NCBI GenBank assembly: GCA_029580855.1
Contig: JAKPQH010000193.1
Span: 1-40,057, forward strand
From: a bacterium
Lineage (GTDB): Bacteria > Methylomirabilota > Methylomirabilia > Methylomirabilales > 2-02-FULL-66-22
DNA length: 40,057 nucleotides
Reading direction: 5' to 3'
In this document: positions 9,798 to 20,945 of the stretch, one piece after another
Numbering within the stretch: the first letter of the stretch is position 1
Layout: every line of letters begins with the position of its first letter
The notes under the pieces: generated by a model
What the model was told of the DNA's origin: nothing
What the model saw: only the letters and a program-made list of their open reading frames with translations
Databases searched by the model: none
Translations under genes and position numbers: made by a program

Positions 9798-10841
9798 TCA
9801 GACGGCCGGCACCGATACGCCGAGTTCGCGCGCGGCCTGCTCGATCTGCCGCCAGGTCTCGTCCTCGACAAAGACCCCGTTCCGCCGACGGTCCGCTTCC
9901 GTCCGCGCCTCGGGCTCGCCCGGATACATGACCTCGCCGCCCGGCGTTATCGGCGGCGAGGTCTTCAGGTAGCGGATCAGATCGTCCACCTCGGCTCGGA
10001 ACGTGGTCGCGGGAACAAACCGGGCGATATCCACCACCGTCATGAAGATGCCGTTCAGCACCGGGCCGGGGTTTTCGCGGGAGTACCCCGCGCGCGCGAG
10101 AACCCCTCCCAGGACGTCGACCATGAGGGCCAGGGCGTACCCCTTGTGCCCCCCCACGGGCAGGATGCTCCCCTCCGGTTTCCCGTACAAGGCGTTGGGG
10201 TCGGTGGTGGGTTTCCCGTCCGAGTCGATAAGCCAGGCGGGCGGCGTCTGTTCCCTGCGGTTCCGCTTCAGCCGCACCTTCCCCTCGGCGGCAACCGTGG
10301 TCGCCACATCGAGACTGATGGGAACGGCGCTGCCGGTGGGACAGGCGAACGCCAGCGGATTCGTGCTGAGCCGCGGCGCGCGCCCGCCCCAGGGCGCCAT
10401 CCGCTGACCCGCCCCGCCGGCATTCACGAAGAGCATCGCCAGCATGTCCCGCTCCAGCGCCATCTCCGCATAGTCGGCGAGCCGTCCGATGTGATTGCTG
10501 TTGTACACCCCCACGCCGGCAACCCCGATGGCCGCCGCCTTCTCCATGGCCACTTCCATGCCGCGCCTGGCCACGATCTGTCCAAAGCCCCTCCTGCCGT
10601 CGATCAGAGCCGTCGCCGGCCCGTCCCGGACGACGGTCGGCTCGGCTTTCGGATCCGACTCCTTCCGCTTCCAGGAGTCGACGTACTGCGGTACGCGGAT
10701 CACCCCGTGCGAATCGTGGCCGCGCAGGTTCGCCCGCACCAGCAGCGTGGCCATCCAGGCCGCGCCCGCCGGCGGCACGCCGATGGCGTCGAAGATCTCG
10801 CGGGCGAGGCGTTCGAGGGGCTCGGGTTTGAGGATAGGCAT
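9798..10841 (-). CDS. Ldh family (malate/L-sulfolactate-type) oxidoreductase
   Basis: A 347-aa NAD(P)-dependent dehydrogenase of the type 2 malate/L-lactate dehydrogenase family, which also includes ureidoglycolate and L-sulfolactate dehydrogenases. The signature LRGHDSHGVIR lies near residue 43. NSNHIGR, containing the catalytic His, lies near 115. STNPLAFACPTG and the glycine-rich GGHKGYALALMVDVL segment are also intact. The substrate cannot be told from sequence. The ATG at 10841 is chosen over an upstream TTG because AGGAG then has about 10 nt spacing. It converges on the sigma-54 activator and follows accA on the same strand after a repeat-rich 200-nt spacer. Confidence 0.88.
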   Translation of the reverse strand: MPILKPEPLERLAREIFDAIGVPPAGAAWMATLLVRANLRGHDSHGVIRVPQYVDSWKRKESDPKAEPTVVRDGPATALIDGRRGFGQIVARRGMEVAMEKAAAIGVAGVGVYNSNHIGRLADYAEMALERDMLAMLFVNAGGAGQRMAPWGGRAPRLSTNPLAFACPTGSAVPISLDVATTVAAEGKVRLKRNRREQTPPAWLIDSDGKPTTDPNALYGKPEGSILPVGGHKGYALALMVDVLGGVLARAGYSRENPGPVLNGIFMTVVDIARFVPATTFRAEVDDLIRYLKTSPPITPGGEVMYPGEPEARTEADRRRNGVFVEDETWRQIEQAARELGVSVPAV

Positions 10842-10877
10842 GGTGGTCAAACTCCTTTCGGAAAAACGGGTCGATTC

Positions 10878-10981
10878 GTCAAATGGTCAAATAGTCAGCT
10901 CGGGGGAGCCGAAGGGGCGTCGAGCCGTCAATTGGTCGAATTGGTCAAGCGGCAAGGGCAGAACCGGATTGACCATTTGAC
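10878..10981. repeat. Inverted and direct TGGTCAA-type intergenic repeats
   Basis: The spacer between the dehydrogenase and accA holds a perfect 13-bp inverted repeat (GTCAAATGGTCAA at 10878-10890; its complement at 10969-10981). Between the arms are further partial copies (GTCAATTGGTC at 10927-10937, then GAATTGGTCAA). The composition differs from the GC-rich surroundings. No open frame of note. It could be an extrudable or RNA hairpin, or a decayed short repeat element. Confidence 0.6.
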
Positions 10982-11038
10982 GGGTTGACTACTCGACTCT
11001 TCACCTCGCTGCTCGGCACTCGGCACACGGCACGTCCG

Positions 11039-11998
11039 TCACCCGCCCTCGAAGACGCCGATGCGCCGGAACTTCTCGTAGCGCCGCTCCACCAGACGGT
11101 CCGCCGGCACCGGGCGCAGCTCGCCGAACGCCTCGATCAGGGCCGCCTTCAGGATGACTGCCATCTCCTGGTGGTTCCGATGGGCGCCGCCCACCGGCTC
11201 CGGCACTACCCGATCGATCACGCCGAGCCGGTGCAGGTCGTGCGCGGTAATCCGCATGGCCGCGGCCGCCTCCGGCGCCTTGGCGGGATCGCGCCAGAGA
11301 ATGGACGCACACCCCTCCGGCGAGATGACCGAGTAGATGGCGTACTCCAGCATCAGGACGCGGTCCCCCACCGCCAAACCCAGCGCGCCGCCGGATCCGC
11401 CCTCCCCAACGATCGCCACGACCACCGGTACGCGGAGACGGGACATCTCGAGGAGGTTTCTGGCGATGGCTTCGGCCTGCCCGCGCTCCTCCGCGCCGAG
11501 TCCGGGGTACGCGCCGGGGGTGTCGACCAAGGTGAGGACCGGCCACCGGAATTTCTCCGCCAAACGCATGAGGCGTAGGGCCTTTCGATACCCCTCGGGA
11601 TGCGCCATGGCGAAGTTCCGGGCCAGCTTTTCCTTGGTGTCCCGGCCTTTCTGCTGCCCGATGACGACCAGCGGCATACCGTCGAGCCGCGCCAGCCCCC
11701 CCACGATGGCCCGGTCGTCGGCGAACCCGCGGTCGCCGTGCAGTTCGACGAAGTCGGTCAGCGTCAGTCGAATATAATCCAGACTGTACGGGCGGCCCGG
11801 ATGGCGCGCGATCTGGGCGCGCTGCCAGGCGGTGAGGTTGGCGAAAACCTCGTCCTGCAGCCGGGACACCTTCCGTTCCAGCCGGGCGATCTCGGAGCCG
11901 AGATCCGCCCGCTCGTCCTGGGCGAGCTGCTTCAACTCCTGGATCTTACCCTGGAGCTCCAGGATCGGCCGCTCGAAATCCAGTGTGTACCCCGGCAT
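11039..11998 (-). CDS. accA: Acetyl-CoA carboxylase carboxyltransferase subunit alpha
   Basis: Half of the carboxyltransferase that moves CO2 from carboxybiotin to acetyl-CoA, the first committed step of fatty-acid synthesis; it partners with AccD. The 319-aa protein has normal family length and all main blocks. These are the N-terminal coiled helix ([14 protein letters not shown]), the [11 protein letters not shown] segment, [13 protein letters not shown], the crotonase-like [20 protein letters not shown] core, and [26 protein letters not shown]. It lies 64 nt downstream of dnaE on the same strand, the common dnaE-accA arrangement of proteobacteria-like genomes, so co-transcription is likely. 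Confidence 0.97.
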   Translation of the reverse strand: MPGYTLDFERPILELQGKIQELKQLAQDERADLGSEIARLERKVSRLQDEVFANLTAWQRAQIARHPGRPYSLDYIRLTLTDFVELHGDRGFADDRAIVGGLARLDGMPLVVIGQQKGRDTKEKLARNFAMAHPEGYRKALRLMRLAEKFRWPVLTLVDTPGAYPGLGAEERGQAEAIARNLLEMSRLRVPVVVAIVGEGGSGGALGLAVGDRVLMLEYAIYSVISPEGCASILWRDPAKAPEAAAAMRITAHDLHRLGVIDRVVPEPVGGAHRNHQEMAVILKAALIEAFGELRPVPADRLVERRYEKFRRIGVFEGG

Positions 11999-12062
11999 GC
12001 CCCACCCCCGAGCAAATGTCCACGGACCGATGACGGATGACCAACCGACAGGTCCGCGTGGA

Positions 12063-15000
12063 TCATGGGGACTTGCCCATTGGTCCGTGGTCGCGCAGTG
12101 TCACGCAGCCTTCGCCGAATTCCGCGGCCAGCGCCCTGCGGAGGGCTTCGCCGGGCGCCACGCTCCGCGCCGCGGGGGGCGCGATGGTGACGAGCGGCCC
12201 GTCCGGAAGCTGCAGGCGAAGCCGCCACGCCGCGTTCCCCGGATGCGCCCGCAGAATCGCGTCCAGCCGGCCCAGCGCCTCGGACGTGGCCGAGGAACCG
12301 GACAGCGTCACTTCGACGATGGGCGTCCCGCCGTTGCCGGCGAGGGCGAGGGGGCGGATCTCGCCGACCAGAAGCTTGACCGTTCCCTCCTCCCCGATGT
12401 CCACCTGCCCTTTGACCAGCACCGCCGAATCCTTGGCGAGGTGCAGCATGCTGGAGCGGTAGACATCGGGAAACACCACCGCCTCGACCGTCCCCGTCAG
12501 GTCTTCCAGCGTCACGAAAGCCATCCGGTCGCCGCTCTTGGTGCCGATCTCCTTTACCGCGGTGACGATGGCCCCCAGGCGGACCGTGGACTTGTCCTGC
12601 AGACCGCGCAGATCCTCCGTCGTGGAAGTCGCGTATCTGGCCAGGAGCCCGCGGTGCTCGGCCAGCGGGTGGCCGGTGATGTAGAACCCGAGCGACTCTT
12701 TCTCCGTGGCCAGCAGCTGCAGCCGGTCCCACTCCGGCAGGTCGGGGAGGGCCGGCGCGACGTGAGGTGACGCGCCGGACGAGGCGAACACGTCCAGCAA
12801 GGACCCCTGCCCGTGGGCGCGGTCCCGCTGCGTCGAGGCCGCGGCCTCCATGGCCTTGTCCAGCACCGCCATCAGCTGGGAGCGCCGCGCCCCCAGCGAG
12901 TCGAACGCCCCACACTTGATCAGAGCCTCCAGCACGCGCTTGTTGACCAGCCGGAGGTCCACCCGCTCGCAAAAATCGAAGAGGTCGCGGAACTTCCCCC
13001 GATCGCGCCGCGACGCCAGGATCGTCTGGATGGCCGCCTCACCCACGTTCTTGATCGCCACCAGCCCGAAGCGGATCTTGTCTCCCACCACGGTGAAGTC
13101 GCGGCTCGACTCGTTCGCGTCGGGGGGGAGGACCTCGATGCCCATGCCGCGGCACTCTTCGATGTACTTGACGATCTTGTCCGTGTCGGACGTTTCCGAG
13201 GTGAGCAGCGCGGCCATAAACTCCACGGGGTAGTTCGCCTTGAGATAGGCGGTCTGGTACGCGATGATGGCGTACGCCGCGGCGTGGGACTTGTTGAAGC
13301 CGTAGCCGGCAAACTGCTCCATCAGGCTGAAGATCTTGTCCGCCTTTTTCGCCGGTACGCCGCGGGCCACGGCCCCGTCCACGAACTCCTTCCGCTGCTC
13401 GGCCATCAGCTCGGGGTTCTTCTTCCCCATGGCTCGGCGCAGGATGTCCGCCTCGCCCATGCTGAACCCGGCCAGGTCCGAGGCGATGCGCATGACCTGT
13501 TCCTGGTAGACCATGATCCCGTACGTCTCTTTGAGGATGGCCTCCATCAGCGGGTGCTCGTATTCCACCTTGGTCCGGCCGTGCTTTCGTTCGATGAACT
13601 TGGGGATCTGTTCCATGGGACCCGGGCGGTACATGGCCACCAGCGCCACAATGTCCTCGATGCGGCCCGGCCGGAGCTGGCGCAGCAGGTCGCGCATGCC
13701 GGAGGATTCCAGCTGGAAGACCCCGAACGTCTTGGCCTCCCCCAGGAGCTGGAAGGTGGCCTGGTCGTCCTGGGGGATGCGCTCGATGTCCACGCTGAGG
13801 CCCCGCGCCTGTTCGATCCGCTTGACCGTGTTGGCGATCACCGTGAGCGTGCGGAGACCCAGGAAGTCCATCTTGAGGAGGCCGATCTTCTCGATGGCGG
13901 TCATGGCGTACTGGGTCGTGATCTCTCCCTTGGCTCCCTTGTACAACGGGACATGCTCGGTGAGCGGCTCGCTGGAGATCACGACGCCCGCGGCGTGCGT
14001 CGAGGCGTGACGGGTCAACCCCTCCAAGACCCTGGCCGTCTCGATGAGATCGGCCACGGCGGGCTGCTTCTCCACCGCCTGGCGCAGCGGCGCCGAGTCC
14101 TTGATGGCGTCGTCCAGCGAGATGTTGAGCGTGTTGGGCACCATCTTGGCGATCTTGTCGCCCTCGGCGTAGGGCATGCCCATCGCCCGGGCCACGTCGC
14201 GGATGACGGCCTTGGCGCCCAGCGTCCCGAAGGTGATGATCTGCGAGACGTTCTCGGCGCCGTACTTCTGCCGAACATACTCGATCACCTCGTCGCGTCG
14301 CTCGTCGCAGAAGTCGATGTCCATGTCCGGCATGCTGATCCGTTCCGGATTCAGGAACCGCTCGAACAACAGCCCGTACCGAAGCGGGTCGATGTTGGTG
14401 ATGTTCAGGCTGTACGCCACCAGCGACCCGGCCGCCGAGCCCCGGCCCGGTCCCACCGGGATCCCGCGCGACCGGGCGTAGCTGATAAAGTCCCAGACCA
14501 CCAGGAAGTAGCCCGCGAACCCCATCTTCGCGATGACCTCGAGCTCCCGGTTCAAACGCGCCACCGCCTCCCGGCCGGGCTCGCCGTAGCGTTTGCGCAG
14601 CCCCTCCTCGGCCAGCGCGCGCAGGTACGAGTCCAGCGTGTGGCCCTCGGGCACGGTGTATCTGGGCAGCCGGATCTTGCCGAAGCTCAGCTCCAGATTG
14701 CAGCGCTCCGCGATGGCCACGGTGTTTTTGAGGGCCTGCGGCACCTCGCCGAAGAGCGCCTGCATCTCCTCCGGGGACTTGAAATAGAACTGCTGGGAGC
14801 TGAAGCGCCAGCGGTCGGCGTCGCGCATGGTCTTGCCGGTCTGGACGCAGAGCAGGACCTCGTGGGCCTTGTGGTCGCCCGCGTTCAGATAGTGCACGTC
14901 GTTGCTGGCCACGACGGGGACGCCCAGGCGCCGGGCGAGCGGCAGGATCCCCCGGGTCATCCTGCGCTGATCCTCCAGACCGTGGTCCTGGATTTCCAGG

Positions 15001-15527
15001 TAGTAGTTCTCTTTGCCCACCGCGTCCATGTAAAATTTGGCGATCTGGGCGGCCTTGGCCTCGTCCGTTTCGAGCAGCGCGTGCCCCAGCTCGCTGTTCA
15101 GGCAGCCGGACAGCACGATCAGCCCCTCGCCGTGCTGCGCGAACAGTTCTCGATCGATCCGCGGTTTGTAGTAGAAACCTTCCAGATACCCCGCCGTCAC
15201 CAGCTTGATCAGGTTCTTGTAACCGGCGAGGTTACGGCACAGGATGGTGATGTGGTTCGCCCCCTCGTACTGGCCGTCCTGCGGTGTCCGCTCGAATCGG
15301 CTGCCGGGCGCCATGTAAAGTTCGCAGCCGATGATGGGCTTGATGCCCTCTTTGGCGGCCAGCGCGTAGAAGTCCACCGCGCCGAAGAGATTGCCGTGAT
15401 CCGTCATGGCCAAGGCCGGCATCCGATACTCCTTGGCCTTGGCGATCAGGCGATCGACCTGGCACGCCCCGTCGAGGAGCGAGTACTGCGTGTGGAGGTG
15501 CAGGTGCACGAAGTCGGTGTGCTGCAT
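12063..15527 (-). CDS. dnaE: DNA polymerase III subunit alpha
   Basis: Replicative polymerase of the DnaE1 class, 1154 aa. The N-terminal PHP domain begins at residue 3 ([18 protein letters not shown]). The palm carries the catalytic aspartates in [19 protein letters not shown] and [10 protein letters not shown]. Helix-hairpin-helix and OB-fold ([27 protein letters not shown]) regions follow toward the C-terminus. The second in-frame ATG (15527) is chosen because GAAGG then has normal 6-nt spacing; for the ATG at 15533 the same sequence would be directly adjacent. It stands upstream of accA and downstream of the YbaK-like gene on the same strand. Confidence 0.97.
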   Translation of the reverse strand: MQHTDFVHLHLHTQYSLLDGACQVDRLIAKAKEYRMPALAMTDHGNLFGAVDFYALAAKEGIKPIIGCELYMAPGSRFERTPQDGQYEGANHITILCRNLAGYKNLIKLVTAGYLEGFYYKPRIDRELFAQHGEGLIVLSGCLNSELGHALLETDEAKAAQIAKFYMDAVGKENYYLEIQDHGLEDQRRMTRGILPLARRLGVPVVASNDVHYLNAGDHKAHEVLLCVQTGKTMRDADRWRFSSQQFYFKSPEEMQALFGEVPQALKNTVAIAERCNLELSFGKIRLPRYTVPEGHTLDSYLRALAEEGLRKRYGEPGREAVARLNRELEVIAKMGFAGYFLVVWDFISYARSRGIPVGPGRGSAAGSLVAYSLNITNIDPLRYGLLFERFLNPERISMPDMDIDFCDERRDEVIEYVRQKYGAENVSQIITFGTLGAKAVIRDVARAMGMPYAEGDKIAKMVPNTLNISLDDAIKDSAPLRQAVEKQPAVADLIETARVLEGLTRHASTHAAGVVISSEPLTEHVPLYKGAKGEITTQYAMTAIEKIGLLKMDFLGLRTLTVIANTVKRIEQARGLSVDIERIPQDDQATFQLLGEAKTFGVFQLESSGMRDLLRQLRPGRIEDIVALVAMYRPGPMEQIPKFIERKHGRTKVEYEHPLMEAILKETYGIMVYQEQVMRIASDLAGFSMGEADILRRAMGKKNPELMAEQRKEFVDGAVARGVPAKKADKIFSLMEQFAGYGFNKSHAAAYAIIAYQTAYLKANYPVEFMAALLTSETSDTDKIVKYIEECRGMGIEVLPPDANESSRDFTVVGDKIRFGLVAIKNVGEAAIQTILASRRDRGKFRDLFDFCERVDLRLVNKRVLEALIKCGAFDSLGARRSQLMAVLDKAMEAAASTQRDRAHGQGSLLDVFASSGASPHVAPALPDLPEWDRLQLLATEKESLGFYITGHPLAEHRGLLARYATSTTEDLRGLQDKSTVRLGAIVTAVKEIGTKSGDRMAFVTLEDLTGTVEAVVFPDVYRSSMLHLAKDSAVLVKGQVDIGEEGTVKLLVGEIRPLALAGNGGTPIVEVTLSGSSATSEALGRLDAILRAHPGNAAWRLRLQLPDGPLVTIAPPAARSVAPGEALRRALAAEFGEGCVTLRDHGPMGKSP

Positions 15528-15558
15528 GACCATCCTTCAGGGAACGCCAATGCCAAAC

Positions 15559-15616
15559 CGACAACCGCCAATGCGAACCCGGTCAGCGACACACAATGGT
15601 CGGTCCTCGGTTGTCG
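15559..15616. repeat. Short inverted repeat upstream of dnaE
   Basis: CGACAACC at 15559-15566 is repeated inverted as GGTTGTCG at 15609-15616 in the spacer between the YbaK-like gene and dnaE. It may be a weak hairpin or an operator-like site. Nothing further can be supported. Confidence 0.3.
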
Positions 15617-15625
15617 TTTTGCATT

Positions 15626-16114
15626 TTACAGTGTCATCGGGTCCTCGGCGACAACGTCGGCCACCGTCGCCGCGGTGAGGCGGACGATGTCGGCAGGGCG
15701 GATCTTCACCAGCAGCTCGACCCGCCCGCCTCCGGCATAACCCCACGGCTGCGCCGCCACCCGGGCATCCACGATCACGGGGAACCGCTCGCGGTGTCCC
15801 ACCGGCGGCGTGCCTCCCGCCGGGTACCCCGTCTTGGCGAACACCACGGCCGGCTTGGCCAGCTTGAGATTCGCGATCCCCGTGAGCGCCTCCACGCGCC
15901 GGACGTCCACCCGCGCGTTCCCGCTGGCCACCACCAGCACGCAGCGGCCCGCCGGGGACTGGAACAGGATAGACTTGAAGATCTGCGCCGGAGGCACGCC
16001 CATGGCCGCCGCGGCCGCATCCACGGTGGGCATGTGGACCCCCGGCGCCACGATCTCCGCCTGGAGGTCGTGCGCCACGAGGTAGTCGGCGAAATCGAGG
16101 CCAACGTCTGACAT
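15626..16114 (-). CDS. YbaK/EbsC-family aminoacyl-tRNA deacylase
   Basis: A 162-aa cytoplasmic protein of the YbaK/ProX fold, which hydrolyses mischarged aminoacyl-tRNAs (Cys- or Ala-tRNA-Pro) in trans. Family features are the N-terminal helix (DFADYLVAHDLQAEIV), QIFKSILFQSPAGRCVLVVASGNARVD with the conserved Lys, and the GYPAGGTPPVGHRERFPVIVD loop. The ATG at 16114 is preferred because it starts at the family's usual N-terminus. A GTG at 16168 would add 18 residues but has no well-placed ribosome binding site. It lies 99 nt after guaA on the same strand. Exact tRNA specificity cannot be read from sequence. Confidence 0.85.
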   Translation of the reverse strand: MSDVGLDFADYLVAHDLQAEIVAPGVHMPTVDAAAAAMGVPPAQIFKSILFQSPAGRCVLVVASGNARVDVRRVEALTGIANLKLAKPAVVFAKTGYPAGGTPPVGHRERFPVIVDARVAAQPWGYAGGGRVELLVKIRPADIVRLTAATVADVVAEDPMTL

Positions 16115-16213
16115 CGTCGGTCTAGCGTCCCGGGGCGTGCGTGCCGGCGGAATCGGTGTGGACGACACGGCCGCGGCACCGCGGCTCCCCGTCGTCTCGG
16201 CGCCCCTGCGGAT

Positions 16214-17746
16214 CTACTCCCACTCGATGGTGCTGGGAGGTTTGCTGCTCACATCGTAGACGACGCGGTTCACCCCGGTGACCTCGTTGGCGATCCGGCT
16301 GCTGATGGTCGCCAGGACGTCGTAGGGCAGCCGCACCCAGTCCGCCGTCATCCCGTCCCGGCTCTCGACGGCGCGGACCGCGATCGCGTGCTCGTAAGTC
16401 CGCTCGTCGCCCATGACGCCCACCGTTCGGACCGGCAGCAGGACCGCGAAGGCCTGCCAGATGTCCCGGTACAGGCCGGCGCGGCGGATCTCCTCCTCGA
16501 CGATGGCGTCGGCGTGGCGCAGCAGATCCAGCCGCGCGCGGGTGACCTCGCCGAGACACCGCACGGCCAGGCCCGGTCCGGGAAACGGCGGGCGCCAGAG
16601 GATCGCGTCCGGCAGACCCAGCGCCTTTCCCGCCTCGCGCACCTCGTCCTTGAACAGCTCCCGCAACGGTTCCACCAGCCGGAAACCCATCCGCTCGGGC
16701 AGGCCGCCCACGTTGTGGTGCGTCTTGATCGTGACGGACGGCCCTTTCACCGCCACGCTCTCGATGACGTCGGGGTACAGCGTCCCCTGCAGCAGATACT
16801 CCATCCGACCCAGTCGCGCCGCCGCGTCCTCGAACACGGCGATGAACTCGGCGCCGACGATCTTCCGCTTCTGCTCCGGATCGGTCACGCCGCGCAGCTT
16901 TTCCAGGAATCGGTGGCCCGCATCCACGGCGACGAGGCGCACGCCCAGGTGGGCCCTCAACATCTCCGCCACCTGCGCGGCCTCGTTCCGCCGCAGCAGG
17001 CCGTTGTCGACAAACACGCAGGTGAGGCGATCCCCGACCGCCCGGTGCGCCAGGACCGCCGCCACCGACGAGTCCACGCCGCCCGACAGGCCGCACAGGA
17101 CGCGGCCGTCGCCGACCTGCTCCCGGATGCGCGCCACGCCGGTTTCCACGAAGGAGCGCATCGTCCAGTCCGGCCGGCACTTGGCGATCCGGAACAGGAA
17201 GTTCCCCAGGATCGCCCTGCCCTGGGGCGTGTGGACCACCTCGGGGTGGAACTGGACCCCGAAGAACGGACACTCGCGATGGCGACAGGCGGCGTGCGGC
17301 GCGTTGTCTGTGTGCGCCAGGCCGCGGAAGACACCGGGGAGATCGGTGACCCGGTCCCCGTGGCTCATCCACACCGACAGTGTCGGCGGCACGTCGGCGA
17401 AGAGATCCTCGGCGTGATCCACCAGCAGCTCCGCCGGCCCGTACTCGCGGCGCGCCGCCCGGGCCACCTGTCCCCCGGCCAGTTCGACCAGGACGCACAG
17501 GCCGTAACAGATCCCCAGGATCGGCAGACCCAGCGCCAGGATGCCGGGGTCCGGCCTGGGCGCGTTGGGCTGGTAGATGCTGGCGGGACTGCCCGAGAGG
17601 ATCAGCGCCGTTGGTTGAAACGCCCGAATCTCCGCTGCCGGCATCGAATAGGGGCGGATCTCGGAGTAGACCTTCAGCTCCCGCACGCGCCTGGCGATGA
17701 GCTGGGTGTACTGCGAGCCGAAGTCGAGGATGAGGACTTTATCCAT
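16214..17746 (-). CDS. guaA: GMP synthase (glutamine-hydrolysing)
   Basis: Converts XMP to GMP using glutamine and ATP. The 510-aa protein has the normal domain order. A class I amidotransferase occupies about 1-190, with [16 protein letters not shown], the LGICYG nucleophile elbow, and the FGVQFHPEV histidine region. An ATP pyrophosphatase domain follows ([10 protein letters not shown] near residue 225). The C-terminal dimerisation domain ends in the conserved PPSTIEWE. It lies downstream of guaB on the same strand, so guanine-nucleotide synthesis genes are paired. A 540-nt spacer with a decayed gene separates them. Confidence 0.97.
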   Translation of the reverse strand: MDKVLILDFGSQYTQLIARRVRELKVYSEIRPYSMPAAEIRAFQPTALILSGSPASIYQPNAPRPDPGILALGLPILGICYGLCVLVELAGGQVARAARREYGPAELLVDHAEDLFADVPPTLSVWMSHGDRVTDLPGVFRGLAHTDNAPHAACRHRECPFFGVQFHPEVVHTPQGRAILGNFLFRIAKCRPDWTMRSFVETGVARIREQVGDGRVLCGLSGGVDSSVAAVLAHRAVGDRLTCVFVDNGLLRRNEAAQVAEMLRAHLGVRLVAVDAGHRFLEKLRGVTDPEQKRKIVGAEFIAVFEDAAARLGRMEYLLQGTLYPDVIESVAVKGPSVTIKTHHNVGGLPERMGFRLVEPLRELFKDEVREAGKALGLPDAILWRPPFPGPGLAVRCLGEVTRARLDLLRHADAIVEEEIRRAGLYRDIWQAFAVLLPVRTVGVMGDERTYEHAIAVRAVESRDGMTADWVRLPYDVLATISSRIANEVTGVNRVVYDVSSKPPSTIEWE

Positions 17747-17791
17747 GGATCGCGCCGCAAGCCGCGAAAACCGCCGGGCCGGAGTCGCTCT

Positions 17792-18196
17792 TTACCGGAT
17801 TGGTTGCGAAGAACGCTTCACACCGCTCAACATCCTGGCGCGATCTTCCACGCGCCCATGGGGATCACGATCCGGTTCAATCGGGATCCGGCCGCGCCGG
17901 TGACCGATTGTGGCGATGCTCACGACTGCGAACGCCGGCCCTTTCGCACGGATGGAGCGGCGCTGAGGTTCCTTCCGAGTTTCGCGGCCCGGGCCGTCCG
18001 CGGTGTTCGAAGCAACGGACAGCGTCGCGCGCCGCATCTGATCCGCCAGAATGAATCCTCCTCGTCCACAAAATCCGTTGCCGAGGAGGTCGGCCGCCTT
18101 CCGCCAAACCCCGAGTCGCGCGGATCGAAGTCCGGCGCCTCCCCTTTTTGAGGAGGTTCGCCGCCTCCCGGTTGACCCTCCATCGCCATTTCCCAC
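17792..18196 (-). pseudogene. Decayed four-helix-bundle (23S rRNA IVS-type) protein
   Basis: A single open frame of 134 codons in the guaB-guaA spacer resembles four-helix-bundle proteins of the 23S rRNA intervening-sequence family. Recognisable blocks are RLGVWRKAADLL (usually LxVWxKAxxL), ADQMRRATLSVASNTADG (usually LTxQIRRAAVSIPSNIAEG), GRETRKEPQR, and HRRG followed by RVEDRARMLSGV. About seven residues between the first two blocks are missing, and conserved positions are changed (SNTADG for SNIAEG). No good start or ribosome binding site precedes the homologous part. I read it as a degenerate insertion between the two purine genes; a diverged functional copy is possible. The remainder of the spacer shows nothing else. 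Confidence 0.5.
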
Positions 18197-18284
18197 GCCC
18201 CGTTCGCCGTCCTCCTTCCCCGCGGCTCGCGGAACAACCCGAACCCACTCCCCCGTGGCTCGTGGCGCGCCGTTCGTCCCCCCC

Positions 18285-19760
18285 TTAGCTTTCCAGGCGG
18301 TAGTTCGGCGCCTCCTTGGTGATGATCACGTCGTGGACGTGCGATTCGCGCAGCCCGGCTTGGGTCAGCCGCAGGAACCTGGCCTTGGTCCGGAGCTCGG
18401 CGATGTTCCTGCAGCCGCAGTAGCCCATCCCGGCCCGCAGGCCCCCCACCAGCTGGTAGACCAGCGCCGCCAGCGACCCCTTGTACGGCACGCGGCCCTC
18501 GATCCCTTCGGGAACCATTTTGTCGAGATCCGCCTCGGGATCCTGGAAATACCGCTCGCGCCCCGCGCGCGATTGCATGGCGCCCAGCGAGCCCATGCCA
18601 CGGTACACTTTGTAGGTTCGGCCCTGATACAGGACGGTCTCGCCGGGGCTCTCCTCGGTGCCGGCGAAAAGGCCGCCGAGCATGACCGAGTGCGCGCCCG
18701 CGGCGATGGCCTTGGTGATGTCCCCCGAGTGCTTGATCCCGCCGTCCGAGATGACGGGGACGTCGTGCCTGTTGGCCATGGCGGCGCAGGCCAGGATGGC
18801 CGAGATCTGCGGCACGCCCACACCCGCCACCACGCGCGTGGTACAGATCGACCCGGGCCCGACCCCCACCTTGATGGCGTCCGCGCCCGCCTTGATCAGG
18901 TCCTCGGCGGCCTCGGGGGTGACGATGTTGCCCGCCACCACTTCGGTCCCGGAGTAGCGCCGCTTGATGCTGCGGACCATGTCCAGAACCGCCTCGGAAT
19001 GGCCGTGGGCGGTGTCCACGACCAGCACGTCGGCGCCGGCCTTGATCAGCATCGGCACCCGCTCCAGCGCCTCGGGTCCGGCGCCCACGGCGGCCCCGAC
19101 CCGCAGGCGCCCCAGGACGTCCTTGCAGGCGTTCGGGTACTTGATGCGCTTCTCGATATCCTTGATGGTGATCAGGCCCCTCAGATTGAAATCCCGATCC
19201 ACCACCGGCAGCTTCTCGATCCGATGCCGGTGCAGGATCTCCTTCGCCTCCTCCAGACTCGTCCCGACCGGTGCCGTGACCAGCCGCTCCTTGGTCATCA
19301 CGTCGCCGACCTTGAGGTCCAGCTTGGTCTCGAAACGCAGATCGCGGTTGGTGAGGATCCCGACGAGCTTCCCGTTCTTCGTGACCGGCACGCCGGAGAT
19401 CCGGTACTTCTCCATCACCTCCAGCACCTCGTACAGGCGCTGGTCCGGGGACATGGTGATGGGATCCACCACCATCCCGTACTCCGATTTCTTGACCTTG
19501 TCGATCTCCGCCACCTGGCGTTCCAGCTCCATGGCGCGGTGGATGATGCCGATCCCGCCCTCGCGGGCCAGGGCGATGGCCAGGCGCGATTCGGTCACGG
19601 TGTCCATAGCGGCGCTGACGATGGGAATGTTGATCCGCACGTTGCGGGTGAGCCGTGTGGAGACCTCCACGTCCTTGGGGATGACGTCGGAACGCTGCGG
19701 ACACAACGACACGTCGTCAAACGTCAAGGCCTCTTCGATCCGGCGCGTCTCCTGCTCCAT
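18285..19760 (-). CDS. guaB: Inosine-5'-monophosphate dehydrogenase
   Basis: Oxidises IMP to XMP with NAD+, the rate-limiting step of guanine-nucleotide synthesis. The 491-aa protein has the (beta/alpha)8 barrel interrupted by a CBS pair (about residues 95-210). Key motifs are [13 protein letters not shown], the VVDTAHGHS segment, the catalytic-Cys loop [20 protein letters not shown], and the flap [13 protein letters not shown]. The ATG at 19760 has AAGGGGGAAG just upstream. It is the first of the purine pair (guaB then guaA). Confidence 0.97.
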   Translation of the reverse strand: MEQETRRIEEALTFDDVSLCPQRSDVIPKDVEVSTRLTRNVRINIPIVSAAMDTVTESRLAIALAREGGIGIIHRAMELERQVAEIDKVKKSEYGMVVDPITMSPDQRLYEVLEVMEKYRISGVPVTKNGKLVGILTNRDLRFETKLDLKVGDVMTKERLVTAPVGTSLEEAKEILHRHRIEKLPVVDRDFNLRGLITIKDIEKRIKYPNACKDVLGRLRVGAAVGAGPEALERVPMLIKAGADVLVVDTAHGHSEAVLDMVRSIKRRYSGTEVVAGNIVTPEAAEDLIKAGADAIKVGVGPGSICTTRVVAGVGVPQISAILACAAMANRHDVPVISDGGIKHSGDITKAIAAGAHSVMLGGLFAGTEESPGETVLYQGRTYKVYRGMGSLGAMQSRAGRERYFQDPEADLDKMVPEGIEGRVPYKGSLAALVYQLVGGLRAGMGYCGCRNIAELRTKARFLRLTQAGLRESHVHDVIITKEAPNYRLES

Positions 19761-19863
19761 GTGCTTCCCCCTTGGCGGCTTCCCGACGCCTCGACACCCG
19801 TTGCACCGCCGCGGCCCCGTGCCTCCCCCGCCCCACCGCTCCCTGCCGGGGCCACCCGATGCG

Positions 19864-20850
19864 TCAGATCTGCATCGCCGCTTTCGCCTCGCCCAGCGTC
19901 ACCTGCGCGACCCTGCGCGCCCGCGCGGTGCCGTCGTCCAGAATGGCCTGGACCGCGTCCGGGTCCTGCGCCAGCTTGGCGCGCCGCTCGGACACCGGCC
20001 CCAGCACCGGGAGCGCGTACTTAAGCAGGATCTGCTTGCAATCCAGACAGCCGATCCCCGCGCTGGTGCAGCCCGGAACGACGACTCCGTCCCGCTCGTG
20101 CTGCGGGGTGAACACTTTGTGGAGGTCATAGACCGGGCACACCTCCGGATTGCCGGGATCGTTCCGTCGCTTGCGCGCCGGGTCGGTGATCATCGGCTTG
20201 ATCTTGGCCGCGATCTCGTCGGCGGTATCCGCCAGAAAGATGGCATTGTTATAGCTCTTGCTCATCTTCCGGCCGTCCGTCCCGGGGATTTTGGGGAACT
20301 CGGTCAGGAGCGCCTCGGGCTCCACCAAGACGTCCCGGTAGAGGAAGTTGAAGCGGCGCGCCACTTCCCGGGTCAGCTCCACGTGGGGCACCTGATCCAC
20401 ACCCACCGGCACGTAGTGGGCCTTGTAGATCAGGATGTCGGCCGACTGCAGGAGCGGATAGCCCAGAAACCCGTACGTGTGCAGGTCCTTGTCGGTGATC
20501 TGCTCCTGCTGCTCCTTGTACGTGGGCACGCGCTCCAGCCAGGCCAGCGGCGTGAACATGGAAAACAGCAGATGCAGTTCCGCGTGTTCCGGCAGCCTCG
20601 ATTGGACAAAGAAGGTGGCCTTCCGCGGGTCCAAGCCCGCCGCGAGCCAGTCGAGGACCACCTCGGTGGTGTACTCCTTGATCTTCGAGGGCTCCGCGTA
20701 CTCGGTGGTCAAGGCGTGCCAGTCGGCGACGAAAAAGAAACACTCGTACGTTTCCTGGAGCGTCCGCCAGTTGTCCAATGCCCCGAAGAGGTGCCCCAAG
20801 TGCAAGCGCCCCGTCGGGCGCATCCCGCTCAATACGCGTTTGCGTGTCAT
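19864..20850 (-). CDS. trpS: Tryptophanyl-tRNA synthetase with [4Fe-4S] motif
   Basis: Charges tRNA-Trp; 328 aa, class I synthetase. The HIGH-type motif is [13 protein letters not shown] and the KMSKS loop is intact ([12 protein letters not shown]). In the C-terminal half, four cysteines are spaced exactly C-x22-C-x6-C-x2-C (from EVCPVY to [12 protein letters not shown]). This is the pattern of the iron-sulfur cluster in Thermotoga maritima TrpRS, where the cluster lies in the anticodon-binding region. The ATG at 20850 has GGAG 5 nt upstream; the longer open frame upstream is unsupported. It lies 95 nt after the M50 protease gene, on the same strand. Confidence 0.95.
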   Translation of the reverse strand: MTRKRVLSGMRPTGRLHLGHLFGALDNWRTLQETYECFFFVADWHALTTEYAEPSKIKEYTTEVVLDWLAAGLDPRKATFFVQSRLPEHAELHLLFSMFTPLAWLERVPTYKEQQEQITDKDLHTYGFLGYPLLQSADILIYKAHYVPVGVDQVPHVELTREVARRFNFLYRDVLVEPEALLTEFPKIPGTDGRKMSKSYNNAIFLADTADEIAAKIKPMITDPARKRRNDPGNPEVCPVYDLHKVFTPQHERDGVVVPGCTSAGIGCLDCKQILLKYALPVLGPVSERRAKLAQDPDAVQAILDDGTARARRVAQVTLGEAKAAMQI

Positions 20851-20945
20851 GCGATCTCCGTGTGAAGGGTGGCGACCAGCGGTCGGCGCCAGAAAAGATC
20901 GGGGGGCGGCGTGTGGCTCCCGGCTCGCCGCTCGCTCGTCTCCCG

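Noticed and set aside
12813..15740. A 975-codon plus-strand open frame
   Set aside because: Fully antisense to dnaE and with shadow-frame composition; dnaE shows full-length homology.
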